A DNA stretch of 64,000 nt from Gammaproteobacteria bacterium (GTDB taxonomy: Bacteria > Pseudomonadota > Gammaproteobacteria > Steroidobacterales > Steroidobacteraceae): contig JANYJY010000062.1 of assembly GCA_025358295.1 (NCBI GenBank), positions 42,623 through 106,622 of the forward strand. The letters are read 5' to 3'. This document shows positions 46,417 to 57,441 of the stretch, in pieces. The position numbers and the translations under genes were made by a program. The notes under the pieces are model-generated. The model was not told the DNA's origin. It ran no database searches and saw only the letters and a program-made list of their open reading frames with translations. Numbering within the stretch: position 1 is the stretch's first letter; each line of letters opens with the position of its first letter.

Positions 46417-47190
46417 CTAGAACGAAAATACGAGATTGACCGTCGCCAATGTGTCGAGCTTTTTCAGAGTGCCGGGCGGGTTGGTATTGTCGGTGATTCC
46501 ATAGCCGACGCTCAAGGCTAGCTTATCCGACATTTTCACTGTCAGCGCGATGTCATCGTGCAGCATGGTGTTGCTGGAGCCGGCCTCCATCAGGAATTTG
46601 TTGGACAGGACGGTGGTCTTGGTGAAGGCGTGGTAGAAGTCCACGCCGACGGTCCCGATCGCATCGCCGGTTGCGTCGTGAACCACCCTCGAGGTCACAA
46701 CGCCGTCCGCGTTCTTGAATATGTCCTCGGGGCGCAGCCGCCGGTAACCGGCACCGATTTGTGCGGTCAATTTGGTATCCGCCGTGTCGATGAATTTATA
46801 GCCCATGCCGCCGGTGACGCTTGCCTGGTACTGAAATCCATTGAACAGATCGTGTTGGTAGCGAAATCCGCCGAAGGCAAACAGATCTTCCGAAATGGCG
46901 TAATTGGTCTGCAGTCGTGTTTCCCAGCGCTCGGCTGAGACAATTCCGCCGCTCTTGCCGTACAGACCGCCGAGGTAGAATTCGTTCTTCCATGCGCCGT
47001 CGTAGCGCGTCAGGTCGATATTGCTGTTGATCGACTGAGCTTGGCTATTGCCGTGCGAGCTCAGGAACCCGAATTGTCCCTTGCCGATCCATACGCCGGT
47101 GGGCGGTGGAGGCGGGGCATCATCGGCCCACAGCGCTGAGACGGGCAAGAGAATCACGAAAATCGAGGCATAAACACGGACATTAAGCAT
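46417..47190 (-). CDS. DUF481 (YdiY-like) outer-membrane protein
   Basis: WIGKGQFGFLSSHGNSQAQSINSNIDLTRYDGAWKNEFYLGGLYGKSGG...C-terminal TLATVNLVFSF. Confidence 0.86.
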   Translation of the reverse strand: MLNVRVYASIFVILLPVSALWADDAPPPPPTGVWIGKGQFGFLSSHGNSQAQSINSNIDLTRYDGAWKNEFYLGGLYGKSGGIVSAERWETRLQTNYAISEDLFAFGGFRYQHDLFNGFQYQASVTGGMGYKFIDTADTKLTAQIGAGYRRLRPEDIFKNADGVVTSRVVHDATGDAIGTVGVDFYHAFTKTTVLSNKFLMEAGSSNTMLHDDIALTVKMSDKLALSVGYGITDNTNPPGTLKKLDTLATVNLVFSF

Positions 47191-47271
47191 GTTGCTCCCT
47201 GGTGTGGATTGGATACAGATAGCCAAAGGCACGCCGGGAGGCGTGCCTTGTCATGGCCGGAACGAGAAGAC

Positions 47272-47673
47272 TTAGGCGCGTTTCGCGAGCAGGTCGCGAA
47301 TTTCCTCAAGAAGCACTTCCGACTTGGCCGGCGGCGCAGGCGCGGCGGGTGCCGCAGGTACGGGCTTCTTGAGTCGGTTTATGCCCTTGATTGCTAAGAA
47401 GATCACCAACGCGATAATGACGAAATCAAACATGGTCTGTAGGAAGGCGCCGTATTTGAGCAGCACTTCCTTGCCCGCGGGATCCTTGCCGAGATCAACA
47501 GCCAGGTCCGCAAAGTTCACGCCGCCTATGAGCTTACCGAGCAACGGCATCAATAGGTCGCCGACCAAGGATGAGACGATTTTTCCGAAGGCTGCGCCGA
47601 TAATCACGCCGACCGCCAGGTCGATGACGTTGCCTTTCATCGCGAATTCTTTGAACTCTGCACCTATTCCCAC
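47272..47673 (-). CDS. mscL: Large-conductance mechanosensitive channel
   Basis: [54 protein letters not shown]. Confidence 0.97.
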   Translation of the reverse strand: MGIGAEFKEFAMKGNVIDLAVGVIIGAAFGKIVSSLVGDLLMPLLGKLIGGVNFADLAVDLGKDPAGKEVLLKYGAFLQTMFDFVIIALVIFLAIKGINRLKKPVPAAPAAPAPPAKSEVLLEEIRDLLAKRA

Positions 47674-47689
47674 GGCAATCTCCTTTTAG

Positions 47690-47723
47690 CCCCCTAGTAG
47701 CAGCGAGCCATGCTACCGAGGGG
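47690..47723. repeat. Stem-loop between the DUF4197 gene and mscL
   Basis: CCCCCTAGTAGCA-GCGAGCCA-TGCTACCGAGGGG; 6-bp plus 5-bp helices with a small bulge. Confidence 0.6.
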
Positions 47724-47754
47724 ACACGATGCGGGCAAGCAACGTTTCCGGATT

Positions 47755-48459
47755 CTAATGCGCTACCGCGCCGAAAACCTTCTTGAGCAAGGTGCTGGCC
47801 TGTCCCAGCGGATCCTTGCGAATGGCACGTTCTTCGTCCGCCATCATCACAAACAGACCGTCGAGGGTCCTTTCCGTTACATATGATTCGAGCGTCGCAT
47901 CCTCGGGCTTGAGAACGCCGAGTGTTACGGCCTTCTTCGCCACGGCATCGTAGGTCTGGGTCAATTTCACCTTCTGCGTCGCGCGAGCGATAATGGGCGC
48001 GAATTGAGCCTTCAACGGGGTGGAGGTGGCAAGCTTGAAATATTGCGTCGCCGCATCATCGCCACCGGTCAATATTCGTTTCGCATCCTCCAGGCTCATT
48101 TGTTTCAGCGCTTGTTTGAGGAGGCTTTTGCTCTCTGGGACCGCGGCTTCGGCCGCGCGGTTCATGGACACCACCAGCTGATCCAGCTGATCTCCCACCC
48201 CCAACATGCGCATCATGCCTTCCGCCTTGGCGAGCTTCGGTGGCAGATCGATTTTCACTTGAGGGTTCTTTAAGAATCCGTCGGTGACGCCAAGCTTGCC
48301 GACCGCAAGATTGATGCCCTGATCCAAAGCCTTCTTCAGTCCCGCGGAAGCGTCTGTATTCGAGAGGGAGCTGACATCGAGCGCGCGTGCGCTGCCAGCG
48401 TAGCCTCCCCAGCTGAGCATTGCGACGATCAAGCAGCCGAAGACAAGCTTTGGTTTCAT
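47755..48459 (-). CDS. DUF4197 domain protein
   Basis: Signal peptide, then LSNTDASAGLKKALDQGINLAVGKLGVTDGFLKNPQVKIDLPPKLAKAEGMMRMLGVGDQLDQLVVSMNRAAEAAVPE, DGLFVMMADEERAIRKDPLGQASTLLKKVFG. Confidence 0.88.
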   Translation of the reverse strand: MKPKLVFGCLIVAMLSWGGYAGSARALDVSSLSNTDASAGLKKALDQGINLAVGKLGVTDGFLKNPQVKIDLPPKLAKAEGMMRMLGVGDQLDQLVVSMNRAAEAAVPESKSLLKQALKQMSLEDAKRILTGGDDAATQYFKLATSTPLKAQFAPIIARATQKVKLTQTYDAVAKKAVTLGVLKPEDATLESYVTERTLDGLFVMMADEERAIRKDPLGQASTLLKKVFGAVAH

Positions 48460-48569
48460 AGTGGCGAGTCCCTGTGTGCCGTGCGGCAGGTTGCGCAACT
48501 ATGCACTCAGGTTTCGACGCTGCGCCAGTGAAGATTCACTCATGCGTCCGGCGAGTCTTCGGTCAGACG

Positions 48570-49894
48570 CTAGAATTGTGCGTGCAGCCGTAACGCAAAA
48601 ACCGATGCGGGCCCGCGGTCGCGATTGTAGGCCGGATGATTGATCCATTGGTAATCGAAGCTGAGTTGGGCCGCTTGCACCACGGCGAGCGAGTAATACG
48701 TTTCGATGATTTGCTCGGGACCCGGATGCGGCAGGCGTCCATCTCCGACTAGAACGCCAAGCCCGCCGGCGTTCAAGTAACGCTCGCGCTTGCCGGATAT
48801 GCCGTTGTCGATTACCGCCAGTCCCACGTGGTCGGCAGGACGATGCCACCGGGTTCCTTGCATCGACAGACCTGCGGATACGGTGCGGTCGATATCCGTG
48901 AACTCATACGGCTCGACATTGCCGGCCGCTTTGCCGAGGCGAGCGAACAAGCCAAGATCGCTCGTCAGCTGCTGCTCTAGGTTGAGGCTTGCCCCTGCGC
49001 GGCTGCGGTACTTGCGCACCGCGGCGATATCCACCGGTGTCGCTGTGTTCTGCGCGAGTGACACCGCGTCTTCGAGCAGGCCCATGCGGGCGCGGCTGTT
49101 GAATAAGGTCAGAACGAGGCGGCCGGGGAGGCCCGCGAGTCGATGACGCTGCTCGAGTTCGAGCATGGATTGAAATTGATGGAATCCCGGGTCGAGGTGC
49201 GCGCTGTTCGGCACATCGGACAAATCGAACAGCCCGCCACGCAAAGTCCAGGCGCCGTGGTACCACTCGACCGCCGTGCCGACGGTGTAACCCCAGGCGT
49301 CCGCCGCGTAGTCGAAGGTTCCCGCATCGATGCTGGCCCAGTTCAAAAAGTCGTTGCGGGGATCGTGGGCATACTGATTCGTGTCGAAAATGTCGCCGAC
49401 GCTGAATTTGCCTACGGTAACGACCACTCGGTGGGTGCTGTGCGCGCCGGCGAGTTGATTTGCCCCGCTCTCGGCCGATTCGGTGCCGCCGTCCAGGTTC
49501 AGGGTTTGACGAATGAACACTCGGGGCAATCGCAGATACGGCTGGTGTTTACCCACCTTGTAGGCCTCGCCGCTGGGAAATCCCGCGACACCGAGAGTGT
49601 CGTCGAGACCGAAGCCTTGATCCACTTCCCCATTGATCCAGGCTTCGGCGCCGGACCAGAGGCGCGCCCCCAAGTACAACGTGGCATCGATGGTTTCGGC
49701 GCCGCGGTCCGGCGTCAGGCTGTTCGACCCGGCGTACGGTGCATTGAAATTCGAGCTCTCCTGCTCGACATAGGTGAATTGCCCATGGACGGCAAAGCGC
49801 TCTGCGGAGTCGACCGCACCCGCACCCGCGGGCGCCGAACAACCCCAGATCGCCAGCGCAATGAGGGCGGCGTCACGTGCGAAAGCACTCGCAT
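48570..49894 (-). CDS. OprB-like carbohydrate-selective porin, apparent frameshift within the signal peptide
   Basis: In-frame coding continues upstream of the listed TTG at 49679 (ERFAVHGQFTYVEQESSNFNAPYAGSNSLTPDRGAETIDATLYLGARLWSGAEAWINGEVDQGFGLDDTLGVAGFPSGEAYKVGKHQPYLRLPRVFIRQT) but reaches no ATG/GTG/TTG in frame; ATG at 49894 is one frame off. Confidence 0.75.
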
Positions 49895-49902
49895 GTTGCG
49901 TA

Positions 49903-50166
49903 CTAGAGATACTTCGTGACTCCCTGAAACTCTTTGATCAAATCCCGAAATTCGCGCGGCAGCGCTTCGGAAGTCTCTTCCATGCAGTGGTGAATGTGAT
50001 CCTTGATCAGCTCTTTTTTGGCATTGCCGATCGCCTTTTCCACGGCGTGCAGCTGCTGAGCAAGTTCCATGCAGGGCCGGTTCGACTCCAGCATGTCTAT
50101 CACCGCCGCGAGATGTCCTTGGGCGCGCTTCAGTCGTGCGGCGATCGCGGGAAACTTATGCATCAT
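49903..50166 (-). CDS. CsoR/FrmR/RcnR-family metal- or formaldehyde-sensing repressor
   Basis: MMHKFPAIAARLKRAQGHLAAVIDMLESNRPCMELAQQLHAVEKAIGNAKKELIKDHIHHCMEE (DUF156 fold, Cys..His..Cys pattern). ORF extends to 50292. Confidence 0.88.
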   Translation of the reverse strand: MMHKFPAIAARLKRAQGHLAAVIDMLESNRPCMELAQQLHAVEKAIGNAKKELIKDHIHHCMEETSEALPREFRDLIKEFQGVTKYL

Positions 50167-50188
50167 CTGAGTTCCATGGACGGTATCG

Positions 50189-50202
50189 TATCCTCCTGGA
50201 TA
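50189..50202. promoter_or_regulatory. TATCC-TCCT-GGATA palindrome upstream of the CsoR-family gene; candidate operator
   Basis: Direct reading; about 22 bp upstream of the MMHKF start. Confidence 0.45.
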
Positions 50203-50253
50203 GGATATGGGAAGAGGCGTGGAGTGTGTTGGAGATGCCTCACGGCGGTACCG

Positions 50254-50272
50254 TTCCGGAATCATTCCGGAA
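50254..50272. repeat. 19-bp perfect inverted repeat TTCCGGAAT-C-ATTCCGGAA
   Basis: Both 9-bp arms are exact reverse complements. Confidence 0.85.
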
Positions 50273-50329
50273 AGCACGCCGAGGCCATGCAACTAACCAA
50301 GTTTTTTTTCGCCAAGCCCGAGTAGGCGG

Positions 50330-50716
50330 CTAGAACATCCGATCGAGCGCCTTGAAGTGCCGGCGCGCGTAGGCCAGTACCTCGGCATCGGTGGGATGGT
50401 CGGCGTTCTCGACCGCGACGATGGCAGCGCCCAATTGAGGATGCTTGTCGCGCAAGTAGCCCGCGAATTCCTGTTTGCTCTGCGCGGGTCCCATCAGCAG
50501 AATTTCGTGCGAGCCATCAAGCGCGTGGGCTACATCTGCGAAGAAATGCGGGTCGGCGGGGGACTTGTGGCCGCCATGCGAACTCTTTCGGCTGTGCACG
50601 CGCTGATGCTGATCATGCGCATGGATCACGCTGTTCGATTGCTCGGTCGACGTGAACTGCCACACGGTCGCCCGCTGATGATCAATCCAAACGACTGCAT
50701 GATAGTGTGCTGTCAT
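50330..50716 (-). CDS. Small protein of the family often labelled 'translational machinery protein'
   Basis: MTAHYHAVVWIDHQRATVWQFTSTEQSNSVIHAHDQHQRVHSRKSSHGGHKSPADPHFFADVAHALDGSHEILLMGPAQSKQEFAGYLRDKHP; ORF extends to 50752. Confidence 0.65.
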   Translation of the reverse strand: MTAHYHAVVWIDHQRATVWQFTSTEQSNSVIHAHDQHQRVHSRKSSHGGHKSPADPHFFADVAHALDGSHEILLMGPAQSKQEFAGYLRDKHPQLGAAIVAVENADHPTDAEVLAYARRHFKALDRMF

Positions 50717-50766
50717 GCCTCCATTATAAGCGGTTACGGGCAGCGCGCACACGCCAAGGTAGGGAT

Positions 50767-51945
50767 ATGCCGAATTTATTGACCATCAACGGCGGCTCCT
50801 CGAGCATTCGCTTTGCCATTTTTAAGAGAGGGCGGGTGCCGCGGCGGCTGCTGCGCGGAAAGATGGAGCGAGTCGGCGCCGACGGAACCACGCTGACCGT
50901 GGATACCGGAGCCGCGGCGCCTCAGCAAATCACGCTTGGAACCGCACAGAACGGGGCTGCGCCAACCCTGCTGCTGGATTGGCTGGAATCTCAACCGCAA
51001 TTCCAAGCCGTCGACGCGGTGGGCCACCGGGTGGTGCATGGCTTGCTGCACGCCGATCCCGAACTCATCACGGCAGACCTGCTGAGCGAACTGAAGGACA
51101 TGGTCCCGTTCGATCCCGAACATTTACCCCGTGAAATGGAGCTCATCGAAATACTGAAACATCGGCATCCCAAACTGCCGCAAGTCGCCTGTTTCGACAC
51201 ATCGTTTCATCGCAGCATGCCTCTCGTTGCCTCGCAATTGCCCATCCCGCGCCGTTACGCGACAAAAGGACTGCAGCGCTATGGGTTTCACGGCTTGTCG
51301 TACACTTTTCTTATGCGCGAACTGGAACGTCTGGGTGATCCGGCGGCGACTCAAGGTCGTGTCATATTGGCCCACCTCGGCAGCGGCGCCAGCCTTGCCG
51401 CGGTGCGTGACGGCCGAAGCATCGATACCAGCATGGGATTCACTCCGACCGCAGGCCTGGTGATGGGCACCCGGTCAGGGGATTTGGATCCCGGACTGAT
51501 GAGCTATCTGACGTCGGCCGGCGCCATGAGCGCGGCGCAGTTTCAGACCATGGTCAATCATGAGTCCGGACTACTCGGTGTCTCGGAGAGCAGCGCCGAT
51601 GTTCGGGACTTGTTGGCGCGCGAATCGAGCGATCCGCGTGCCGCCGAAGCCTTGGCGTTGTTTTGTTACCAGGCGAAAAAATGGATCGGCTCATTTTCCG
51701 CTGCGCTCGGCGGCGTGGATTCCTTGGTTTTTGCGGGGGGGATAGGAGAAAACGCGGCGCCTATCCGCCGTCGCATTTGCGCGGGATTGGAGTTTTTAGG
51801 GATCGACCTTGACGAGAGCGCGAATGACCGGCATCAGGAGAGAATCTCCACCGCCGCCGGACGCGTGGTGGTTCGAGTCATCCGCACCGACGAGGAAGCG
51901 ATAATCGCCGACTTGACCATGCGTGCGCTGAATTTGGTTTCGTAG
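50767..51945 (+). CDS. ackA: Acetate kinase
   Basis: [116 protein letters not shown]. Confidence 0.95.
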   Translation: MPNLLTINGGSSSIRFAIFKRGRVPRRLLRGKMERVGADGTTLTVDTGAAAPQQITLGTAQNGAAPTLLLDWLESQPQFQAVDAVGHRVVHGLLHADPELITADLLSELKDMVPFDPEHLPREMELIEILKHRHPKLPQVACFDTSFHRSMPLVASQLPIPRRYATKGLQRYGFHGLSYTFLMRELERLGDPAATQGRVILAHLGSGASLAAVRDGRSIDTSMGFTPTAGLVMGTRSGDLDPGLMSYLTSAGAMSAAQFQTMVNHESGLLGVSESSADVRDLLARESSDPRAAEALALFCYQAKKWIGSFSAALGGVDSLVFAGGIGENAAPIRRRICAGLEFLGIDLDESANDRHQERISTAAGRVVVRVIRTDEEAIIADLTMRALNLVS

Positions 51946-51961
51946 TGGGAGGATAGAACTC

Positions 51962-54337
51962 ATGCAACAACAGCTTGGCGCCGCCGTGCTCGACGCGGAA
52001 CTCGCGCGAAAGATAGATGCTTACTGGCGCGCGGCAAATTATTTGGCCGTGGGCCAGATTTATCTTTGGGATAACCCGCTCATGCGCAAGCCCCTGACGA
52101 TTGCGCACGTCAAACCCCTGCTGCTCGGACACTGGGGCACCACTCCGGGACAGAATTTCATCTACACGCATTTGAATCGTATCATCAAGAAATATGACGT
52201 CGACATGATCTACATGTCGGGCCCTGGACACGGTGGCCCCGCGGTGGTCGGCAGCACCTATCTGGAAGGGACTTACAGCGAAATTTATTCGAACGTGAGT
52301 CGGGACGAAGCCGGCTTGAAACGGTTGTTCACACAGTTCTCCTTCCCCGGCGGTATTCCGAGTCATGCCTCGGCCGAGTGTCCGGGCTCCATTCACGAGG
52401 GCGGCGAACTCGGCTATTCGTTGAGCCACGCCTTCGGCGCCGTATTCGACAATCCGACGCTGGTTGTCGCCTGCGTGATCGGCGACGGCGAGGCCGAGAC
52501 GGGGCCGCTGGCAACCGCCTGGCACTCCAATAAATTTTTGAACCCCGCCTGCGACGGTGCGGTGCTGCCGATACTGCACTTGAACGGCTATAAGATCGCC
52601 AACCCGACCATCCTAGCGCGCATCAGCCGCGAGGAACTCGAACAGCTGCTGCGCGGCTATGGTTGGACCCCGTATTTCGTCGAGGGCCATGAGTCCATGC
52701 TCATGCATGAGGCCATGGCAGCGACGCTCGATCGAGTCATCGAACATATCCGACAGATTCAAAACGATGCCCGCAAGCACGGCAACCTTGAGCGACCGCG
52801 CTGGCCGATGATTGTGCTTGCCACTCCCAAGGGCTGGACGGGGCCCACGATGATCGATGGCATCCCTAACGAAGGCACGTTCAGGGCTCATCAGGTGCCG
52901 CTCTCGGACCCTGCGTCGAATCCGGGCCATTTGCGGCAGCTGGAGGATTGGCTGCGAAGCTACCGTCCCGAGGAGCTGTTCGATGCCGACGGGCGGCTGC
53001 GGCAGGAGCTGGCGGATTTGGCGCCCGACGGTGAGCGGCGCATGGGTGCGAATCCCAATGCCAACGGCGGTATGAAGCTGCGGGATTTGCGCATGCCGGA
53101 TTTTACCGAGTACGCGGTGGACATTTCCCAGCCGGGCGTGCGCGGCATCGGCGACACGCGCGTGCTCGGCCGCTTTCTGCGCGATGTACTGAAGCTAAAC
53201 GCGGAGCAGCGCAATTTCCGCCTGTTCGGTCCGGACGAGACCAAGTCGAACGGACTCGAGGCGGTGTTCGAAGTGGCCAATCGGCAATGGCTGGCCGATA
53301 CCGCGGAAAACGACGAATTTCTCGCGCGCAGCGGCCAGGTCATGGAAATGCTGAGCGAGCACCAATGCCAGGGTTGGCTTGAGGGGTATCTGCTCACGGG
53401 ACGGCATGGAGTGTTCAATTGCTATGAAGCGTTCATTCACATCGTCGATTCCATGTTCAATCAGCACGCCAAATGGTTGAAGGTCACCGCCGGCCTCGCA
53501 TGGCGGCGCAAAATCGCCTCGTTGAATTACTTGCTGAGCTCGCATGTGTGGCGCCAGGATCACAATGGCTTCACGCATCAGGATCCAGGCTTCATCGATC
53601 ATGTCGTCAACAAAAAGGCGGAAATCGTCAGGGTCTACCTGCCGCCCGATGCCAACTGCCTGCTTTCAGTGATGGACCATTGTCTGCGCAGCCGCCACTA
53701 CGTCAATGTGGTCGTGGCGGGCAAGCATCCGGCGCCGCAGTGGCTGTCGATGGACGCGGCCGTCAAACACTGCAGCGAGGGCATCGGCATCTGGCAGTGG
53801 GCCAGCAACGATCAGCGTGCCGATCCGGATGTGGTGATGGCCTGCGCCGGCGACGTGCCGACCCTCGAGACTCTGGCGGCGGTCTCCATCCTGCGCAAGG
53901 AATTGCCCGACTTGAAGATCCGTGTGGTCAACGTCGTCGACCTCATGAAGCTGCAGCCTTCCTCGGAACATCCGCATGGCTTGAGCGACGGGGATTTCGA
54001 TTCGTTATTCACGCGGGATAAACCGATCATCTTCGCCTTTCATGGCTATCCCTGGCTGATACACCGCCTGACCTATCGTCGCCGCAATCACGACAACCTG
54101 CATGTGAGGGGTTACAAGGAGGAGGGCACCATCACCACCGCATTCGATATGACGGTGCTCAACGATTTGGATCGCTTTCACTTGGTAATGGACGCCGTCA
54201 GCCGTCTGCCGCAGACAGGCAGTGCGGGCGTCTATCTACAACAGCGGCTGCGGGATAAGTTGATCGAGCACAAGCTCTATATCAACAAGCATGGGTGCGA
54301 CATGCCAGAAATCCGCGATTGGGCCTGGTCGGATTGA
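51962..54337 (+). CDS. xfp: Phosphoketolase (xylulose-5-P/fructose-6-P)
   Basis: [123 protein letters not shown]. Confidence 0.97.
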   Translation: MQQQLGAAVLDAELARKIDAYWRAANYLAVGQIYLWDNPLMRKPLTIAHVKPLLLGHWGTTPGQNFIYTHLNRIIKKYDVDMIYMSGPGHGGPAVVGSTYLEGTYSEIYSNVSRDEAGLKRLFTQFSFPGGIPSHASAECPGSIHEGGELGYSLSHAFGAVFDNPTLVVACVIGDGEAETGPLATAWHSNKFLNPACDGAVLPILHLNGYKIANPTILARISREELEQLLRGYGWTPYFVEGHESMLMHEAMAATLDRVIEHIRQIQNDARKHGNLERPRWPMIVLATPKGWTGPTMIDGIPNEGTFRAHQVPLSDPASNPGHLRQLEDWLRSYRPEELFDADGRLRQELADLAPDGERRMGANPNANGGMKLRDLRMPDFTEYAVDISQPGVRGIGDTRVLGRFLRDVLKLNAEQRNFRLFGPDETKSNGLEAVFEVANRQWLADTAENDEFLARSGQVMEMLSEHQCQGWLEGYLLTGRHGVFNCYEAFIHIVDSMFNQHAKWLKVTAGLAWRRKIASLNYLLSSHVWRQDHNGFTHQDPGFIDHVVNKKAEIVRVYLPPDANCLLSVMDHCLRSRHYVNVVVAGKHPAPQWLSMDAAVKHCSEGIGIWQWASNDQRADPDVVMACAGDVPTLETLAAVSILRKELPDLKIRVVNVVDLMKLQPSSEHPHGLSDGDFDSLFTRDKPIIFAFHGYPWLIHRLTYRRRNHDNLHVRGYKEEGTITTAFDMTVLNDLDRFHLVMDAVSRLPQTGSAGVYLQQRLRDKLIEHKLYINKHGCDMPEIRDWAWSD

Positions 54338-54340
54338 GAC

Positions 54341-56035
54341 CTAACGTGCTGCGGCCGGCGGGGGTGCCGACAGCGAACGCCACCACCGTGCCGTTAGAAG
54401 CTCTGCATGGTGCCGCGTGAACACGCCACTCAATGCCGCCGGGATGGACAGGAAGGGCAGCCACTGTTCCGGAAACACGTCGCGCGGACCATAGTGGAAC
54501 CACGGTTCGGCGCTGGTCTCTTCTTCTTCGCAGCTTGCCTGCGGAAGATCGCGGAAAACACAGTCTGAGACCAGGCAGATTTCATCGTAGTCGTAGAAAA
54601 TCACGCGGCCGTGGCTGGTCACGCCGAAATTTTTCAATAGTAGGTCGCCGGGAAATACATTGCTCGCGGCCAGATCGCGCAGCGCGTTGCCATAGTCGAT
54701 GATGGCCGATTCGGCGGCGGCGGGATCGGCCTCGCGCAGGAACAAATTGAGCGGGCGCAGGCGCCGTTCGATGTAACAGTGCTCGACGATCAAGTCCTCG
54801 CCCTCGATCCGACAGCTCTCGGCGGCCTCGTTCAACAGTTCATCCACCAGCGTCGGCATGAACCGCGCGCGCGGCAGCCGCAGGCGCTTGAATTCTTGGG
54901 CATCGACCAGGCGACCGGCGCGGTCGTGACGGAATACGAACTGGTAACGTTCGATGACATCCTCGCGGGTGCTGGTCTTGGGCGCTCCGAAGCGGTCGCG
55001 GATCACCTTGAAGACCAAATCGTGCGATGGAAGGGTGAATACAATCATGACCAATCCGCGTTCGCCGGGAGCGTGCACGAAACTGTCGATGGATTTGTCC
55101 AAATGTCTCTGCAGCGCAAAGTACCGTTCGGTCTTGCCCTGTTTGGCGCGTCCCAGCACCGTGTACAGCTCGTCGATGGATTTGCGCGGCATGAAGGACC
55201 GCAGCAGCGTGATGGCCGCGCTGACCACGGGCAGATCCACGTGAAAATATGAACGTGCGTAACCGAACAGCGATCCCACGTCGGCACGCGACAGCATGAC
55301 GGCGTCGACTTGCACACCTTTGGCCGAATTCGTGAAGGCAAGCACCAGCGGCGTGATCGAGCCGTCGCCGATCAATCTGCCGACGGCGAAGGCATGCATA
55401 CCGCGATAGAACACGGGTTCGATCAATTCGATGGATTCGGGATGTCCGCTGTGGTGCCCCGATTCGAAATAGCGGCCGATCTCGGCGCTGATGCGATGCA
55501 CCGCGGCCTCTGTGTCGCCGATGGCCGCGCCGAAGGGCAGATCCGTGAGAATTTCGCGTACTGCGGTCGGCAGCGAACTGCCCACCCGGTAGACGCGTAT
55601 CGGCACAGCGCCGGAAGCGCGTCCGACACTGGTCGCGCAGAACTCGACTTCCGGGTTGACGCCCACCGTACCGAATAAATCGCGCGTCACCGAATTAAAG
55701 AAAGTGCGGTAGAAGTCGCTGTCCGGACGGCGCGCGACGATGACTTCGTAGGCTCGCTTGATATCCGTCCACAAAGCCACATCGCGATGCTTCGATTGTA
55801 GCTGGCTCGCGATCGCAGCCACGCCTCTTGCCACGCGCAGCTCGTACAGCTCGATGCGGGCTACCGCATCGAGCTGTGCCGTCTGCCAATCCTCGGCGAG
55901 GAAGTTCAGCGCCGCGCGCCGCGTGATGCGGCCGAATTCCTCGTTATAGAGCCGGAAGTGCTCCGAAATCACCGCCGCAAGATCTTTGGCGGTGACGCCG
56001 TCCTTCGTCGCGGCGGAAGTGACGGCGGCACCCAT
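54341..56035 (-). CDS. aceK: Isocitrate dehydrogenase kinase/phosphatase
   Basis: DSDFYRTFFNSVTRDLFGTVGVNPEVEF, LVMIVFTLPSHDLVFKVIRDRFGAPKTSTREDVIERYQFVFRHDRAGRLVDAQEF, DYGNALRDLAASNVFPGDLLLKNFGVTSHGRVIFYDYDEICLV. Confidence 0.96.
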   Translation of the reverse strand: MGAAVTSAATKDGVTAKDLAAVISEHFRLYNEEFGRITRRAALNFLAEDWQTAQLDAVARIELYELRVARGVAAIASQLQSKHRDVALWTDIKRAYEVIVARRPDSDFYRTFFNSVTRDLFGTVGVNPEVEFCATSVGRASGAVPIRVYRVGSSLPTAVREILTDLPFGAAIGDTEAAVHRISAEIGRYFESGHHSGHPESIELIEPVFYRGMHAFAVGRLIGDGSITPLVLAFTNSAKGVQVDAVMLSRADVGSLFGYARSYFHVDLPVVSAAITLLRSFMPRKSIDELYTVLGRAKQGKTERYFALQRHLDKSIDSFVHAPGERGLVMIVFTLPSHDLVFKVIRDRFGAPKTSTREDVIERYQFVFRHDRAGRLVDAQEFKRLRLPRARFMPTLVDELLNEAAESCRIEGEDLIVEHCYIERRLRPLNLFLREADPAAAESAIIDYGNALRDLAASNVFPGDLLLKNFGVTSHGRVIFYDYDEICLVSDCVFRDLPQASCEEEETSAEPWFHYGPRDVFPEQWLPFLSIPAALSGVFTRHHAELLTARWWRSLSAPPPAAAR

Positions 56036-56047
56036 GCCGGCCCTGCC

Positions 56048-57328
56048 TTATGCAACCACGCGCTTCGGCGCCGCTTTGTCGGTCGACGTGAACTGCTCGG
56101 TTTCCGTGCTGCCGGCCATGGCGCCGGTGGAGTGGGTGCCCGAACTGATCGCAGTCTGTACGGCATCGAAGTAGCCGGTGCCGACAAAGGATTGATGCTT
56201 CGCGGCCCGATAACCCGCGGCTTCCTGGCTGAATTCGCGCTGCTGCAGCTGCGAGTAGCCGAGCATGCCGTCTGCGTGATATGCCGATGCGAGTTCGAAC
56301 ATCGACAGATTCAATGCGTGCCAGCCGGCCAGCGTGATGAACTGAAAGCGGTATCCCATGGCGGCCAGATCTTCGCGCCATTTTTTCATGGACGACGCGT
56401 CGAGTTTCGCCTGCCAGTTGAACGAGGGCGAGCAATTGTAGGCGAGCAACTTGCCTGGGAATTTGGCATGAATGGCAGTGGCAAAACGCCGTGCCTCGGC
56501 CATATCCGGTTTGGAGGTCTCGCACCAGATCAGGTCAGCATACGGTGCGTAGGACAATCCGCGGTCAATGGCCTGCTCGATGCCGGCCTTGACGTAGAAG
56601 AACCCTTCGCTGGAGCGCTGACCGGTAAGGAAGGGCCTGTCGCGCGGGTCATGGTCGCTGAGCAGCAGGTCGGCCGCGTCGGCGTCGGTGCGCGCAATGA
56701 CCACGGTGGGCACATTCATAACGTCGGCGGCGAGACGCGCTGCGACCAGCTTGTTGATGGCTTCGGCGGTCGAGACCAACACCTTGCCGCCGAGATGGCC
56801 GCATTTCTTCGCGGACGACAATTGATCCTCGAAATGCACGGCGGCCGCGCCGGCCTTGATCAATGCCTTGGTCAATTCGAAGGCATTGAGATTGCCGCCG
56901 AAACCCGCTTCGGCGTCCGCGATGATGGGGACTATCCAATCGATGGCGGTTTTCGCGTCCAAGTGATGGATTTGATCGGTGCGCAGCAACGCGTTATTGA
57001 TGCGCTCAACCATCTTCGGCACCGAATCGACGGGGTACAGACTTTGGTCCGGGTACACCTCGCCGGCCGAATTGCCGTCGCCGGCAACCTGCCATCCCGA
57101 GCAATAGATCGCCTTCAATCCCGATTGCACGCACTGTATAGCCTGGTTGCCGGTCATGCAGCCCAAGCCGGCGATAACGGGCTCGCTGTGCAACTGGCGC
57201 CAGAATTTCTCGGCACCCAGTCTCGCCAGGGAGTGTTCAATGTGTACGGAACCGCGCAGACGAGCCACATCGGCCGTGCTGTAGGGGCGCTGGATGCCGG
57301 ACCATCGATCTATCGCTTTATCACTCAA
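56048..57328 (-). CDS. aceA: Isocitrate lyase
   Basis: [111 protein letters not shown]. Confidence 0.97.
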   Translation of the reverse strand: MSDKAIDRWSGIQRPYSTADVARLRGSVHIEHSLARLGAEKFWRQLHSEPVIAGLGCMTGNQAIQCVQSGLKAIYCSGWQVAGDGNSAGEVYPDQSLYPVDSVPKMVERINNALLRTDQIHHLDAKTAIDWIVPIIADAEAGFGGNLNAFELTKALIKAGAAAVHFEDQLSSAKKCGHLGGKVLVSTAEAINKLVAARLAADVMNVPTVVIARTDADAADLLLSDHDPRDRPFLTGQRSSEGFFYVKAGIEQAIDRGLSYAPYADLIWCETSKPDMAEARRFATAIHAKFPGKLLAYNCSPSFNWQAKLDASSMKKWREDLAAMGYRFQFITLAGWHALNLSMFELASAYHADGMLGYSQLQQREFSQEAAGYRAAKHQSFVGTGYFDAVQTAISSGTHSTGAMAGSTETEQFTSTDKAAPKRVVA

Positions 57329-57426
57329 TTCAATTCTCCTGGGGTCAAAAGTACGCGAGCTTGCATCTCGGGATCCGCGCAGTTTAAAGTGTGGGAAGGG
57401 CGGATTTACACATTAGAAATTTGACA

Positions 57427-57441
57427 GTGTGAATTTCACAC
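57427..57441. promoter_or_regulatory. 15-bp perfect palindrome between aceA and its divergent regulator; candidate operator
   Basis: GTGTGA-ATT-TCACAC directly in the sequence; located about 10 bp upstream of the regulator start codon. Confidence 0.6.

Noticed and set aside
50301-50320. T-rich run (TTTTTTTT) after the 19-bp palindrome as an intrinsic terminator
   Set aside because: The run lies about 30 nt beyond the stem, too far for a rho-independent terminator.
55958-57424. 488-aa plus-strand ORF opposite aceA/aceK
   Set aside because: Antisense shadow ORF in GC-rich DNA; the opposite strand encodes unmistakable isocitrate lyase.
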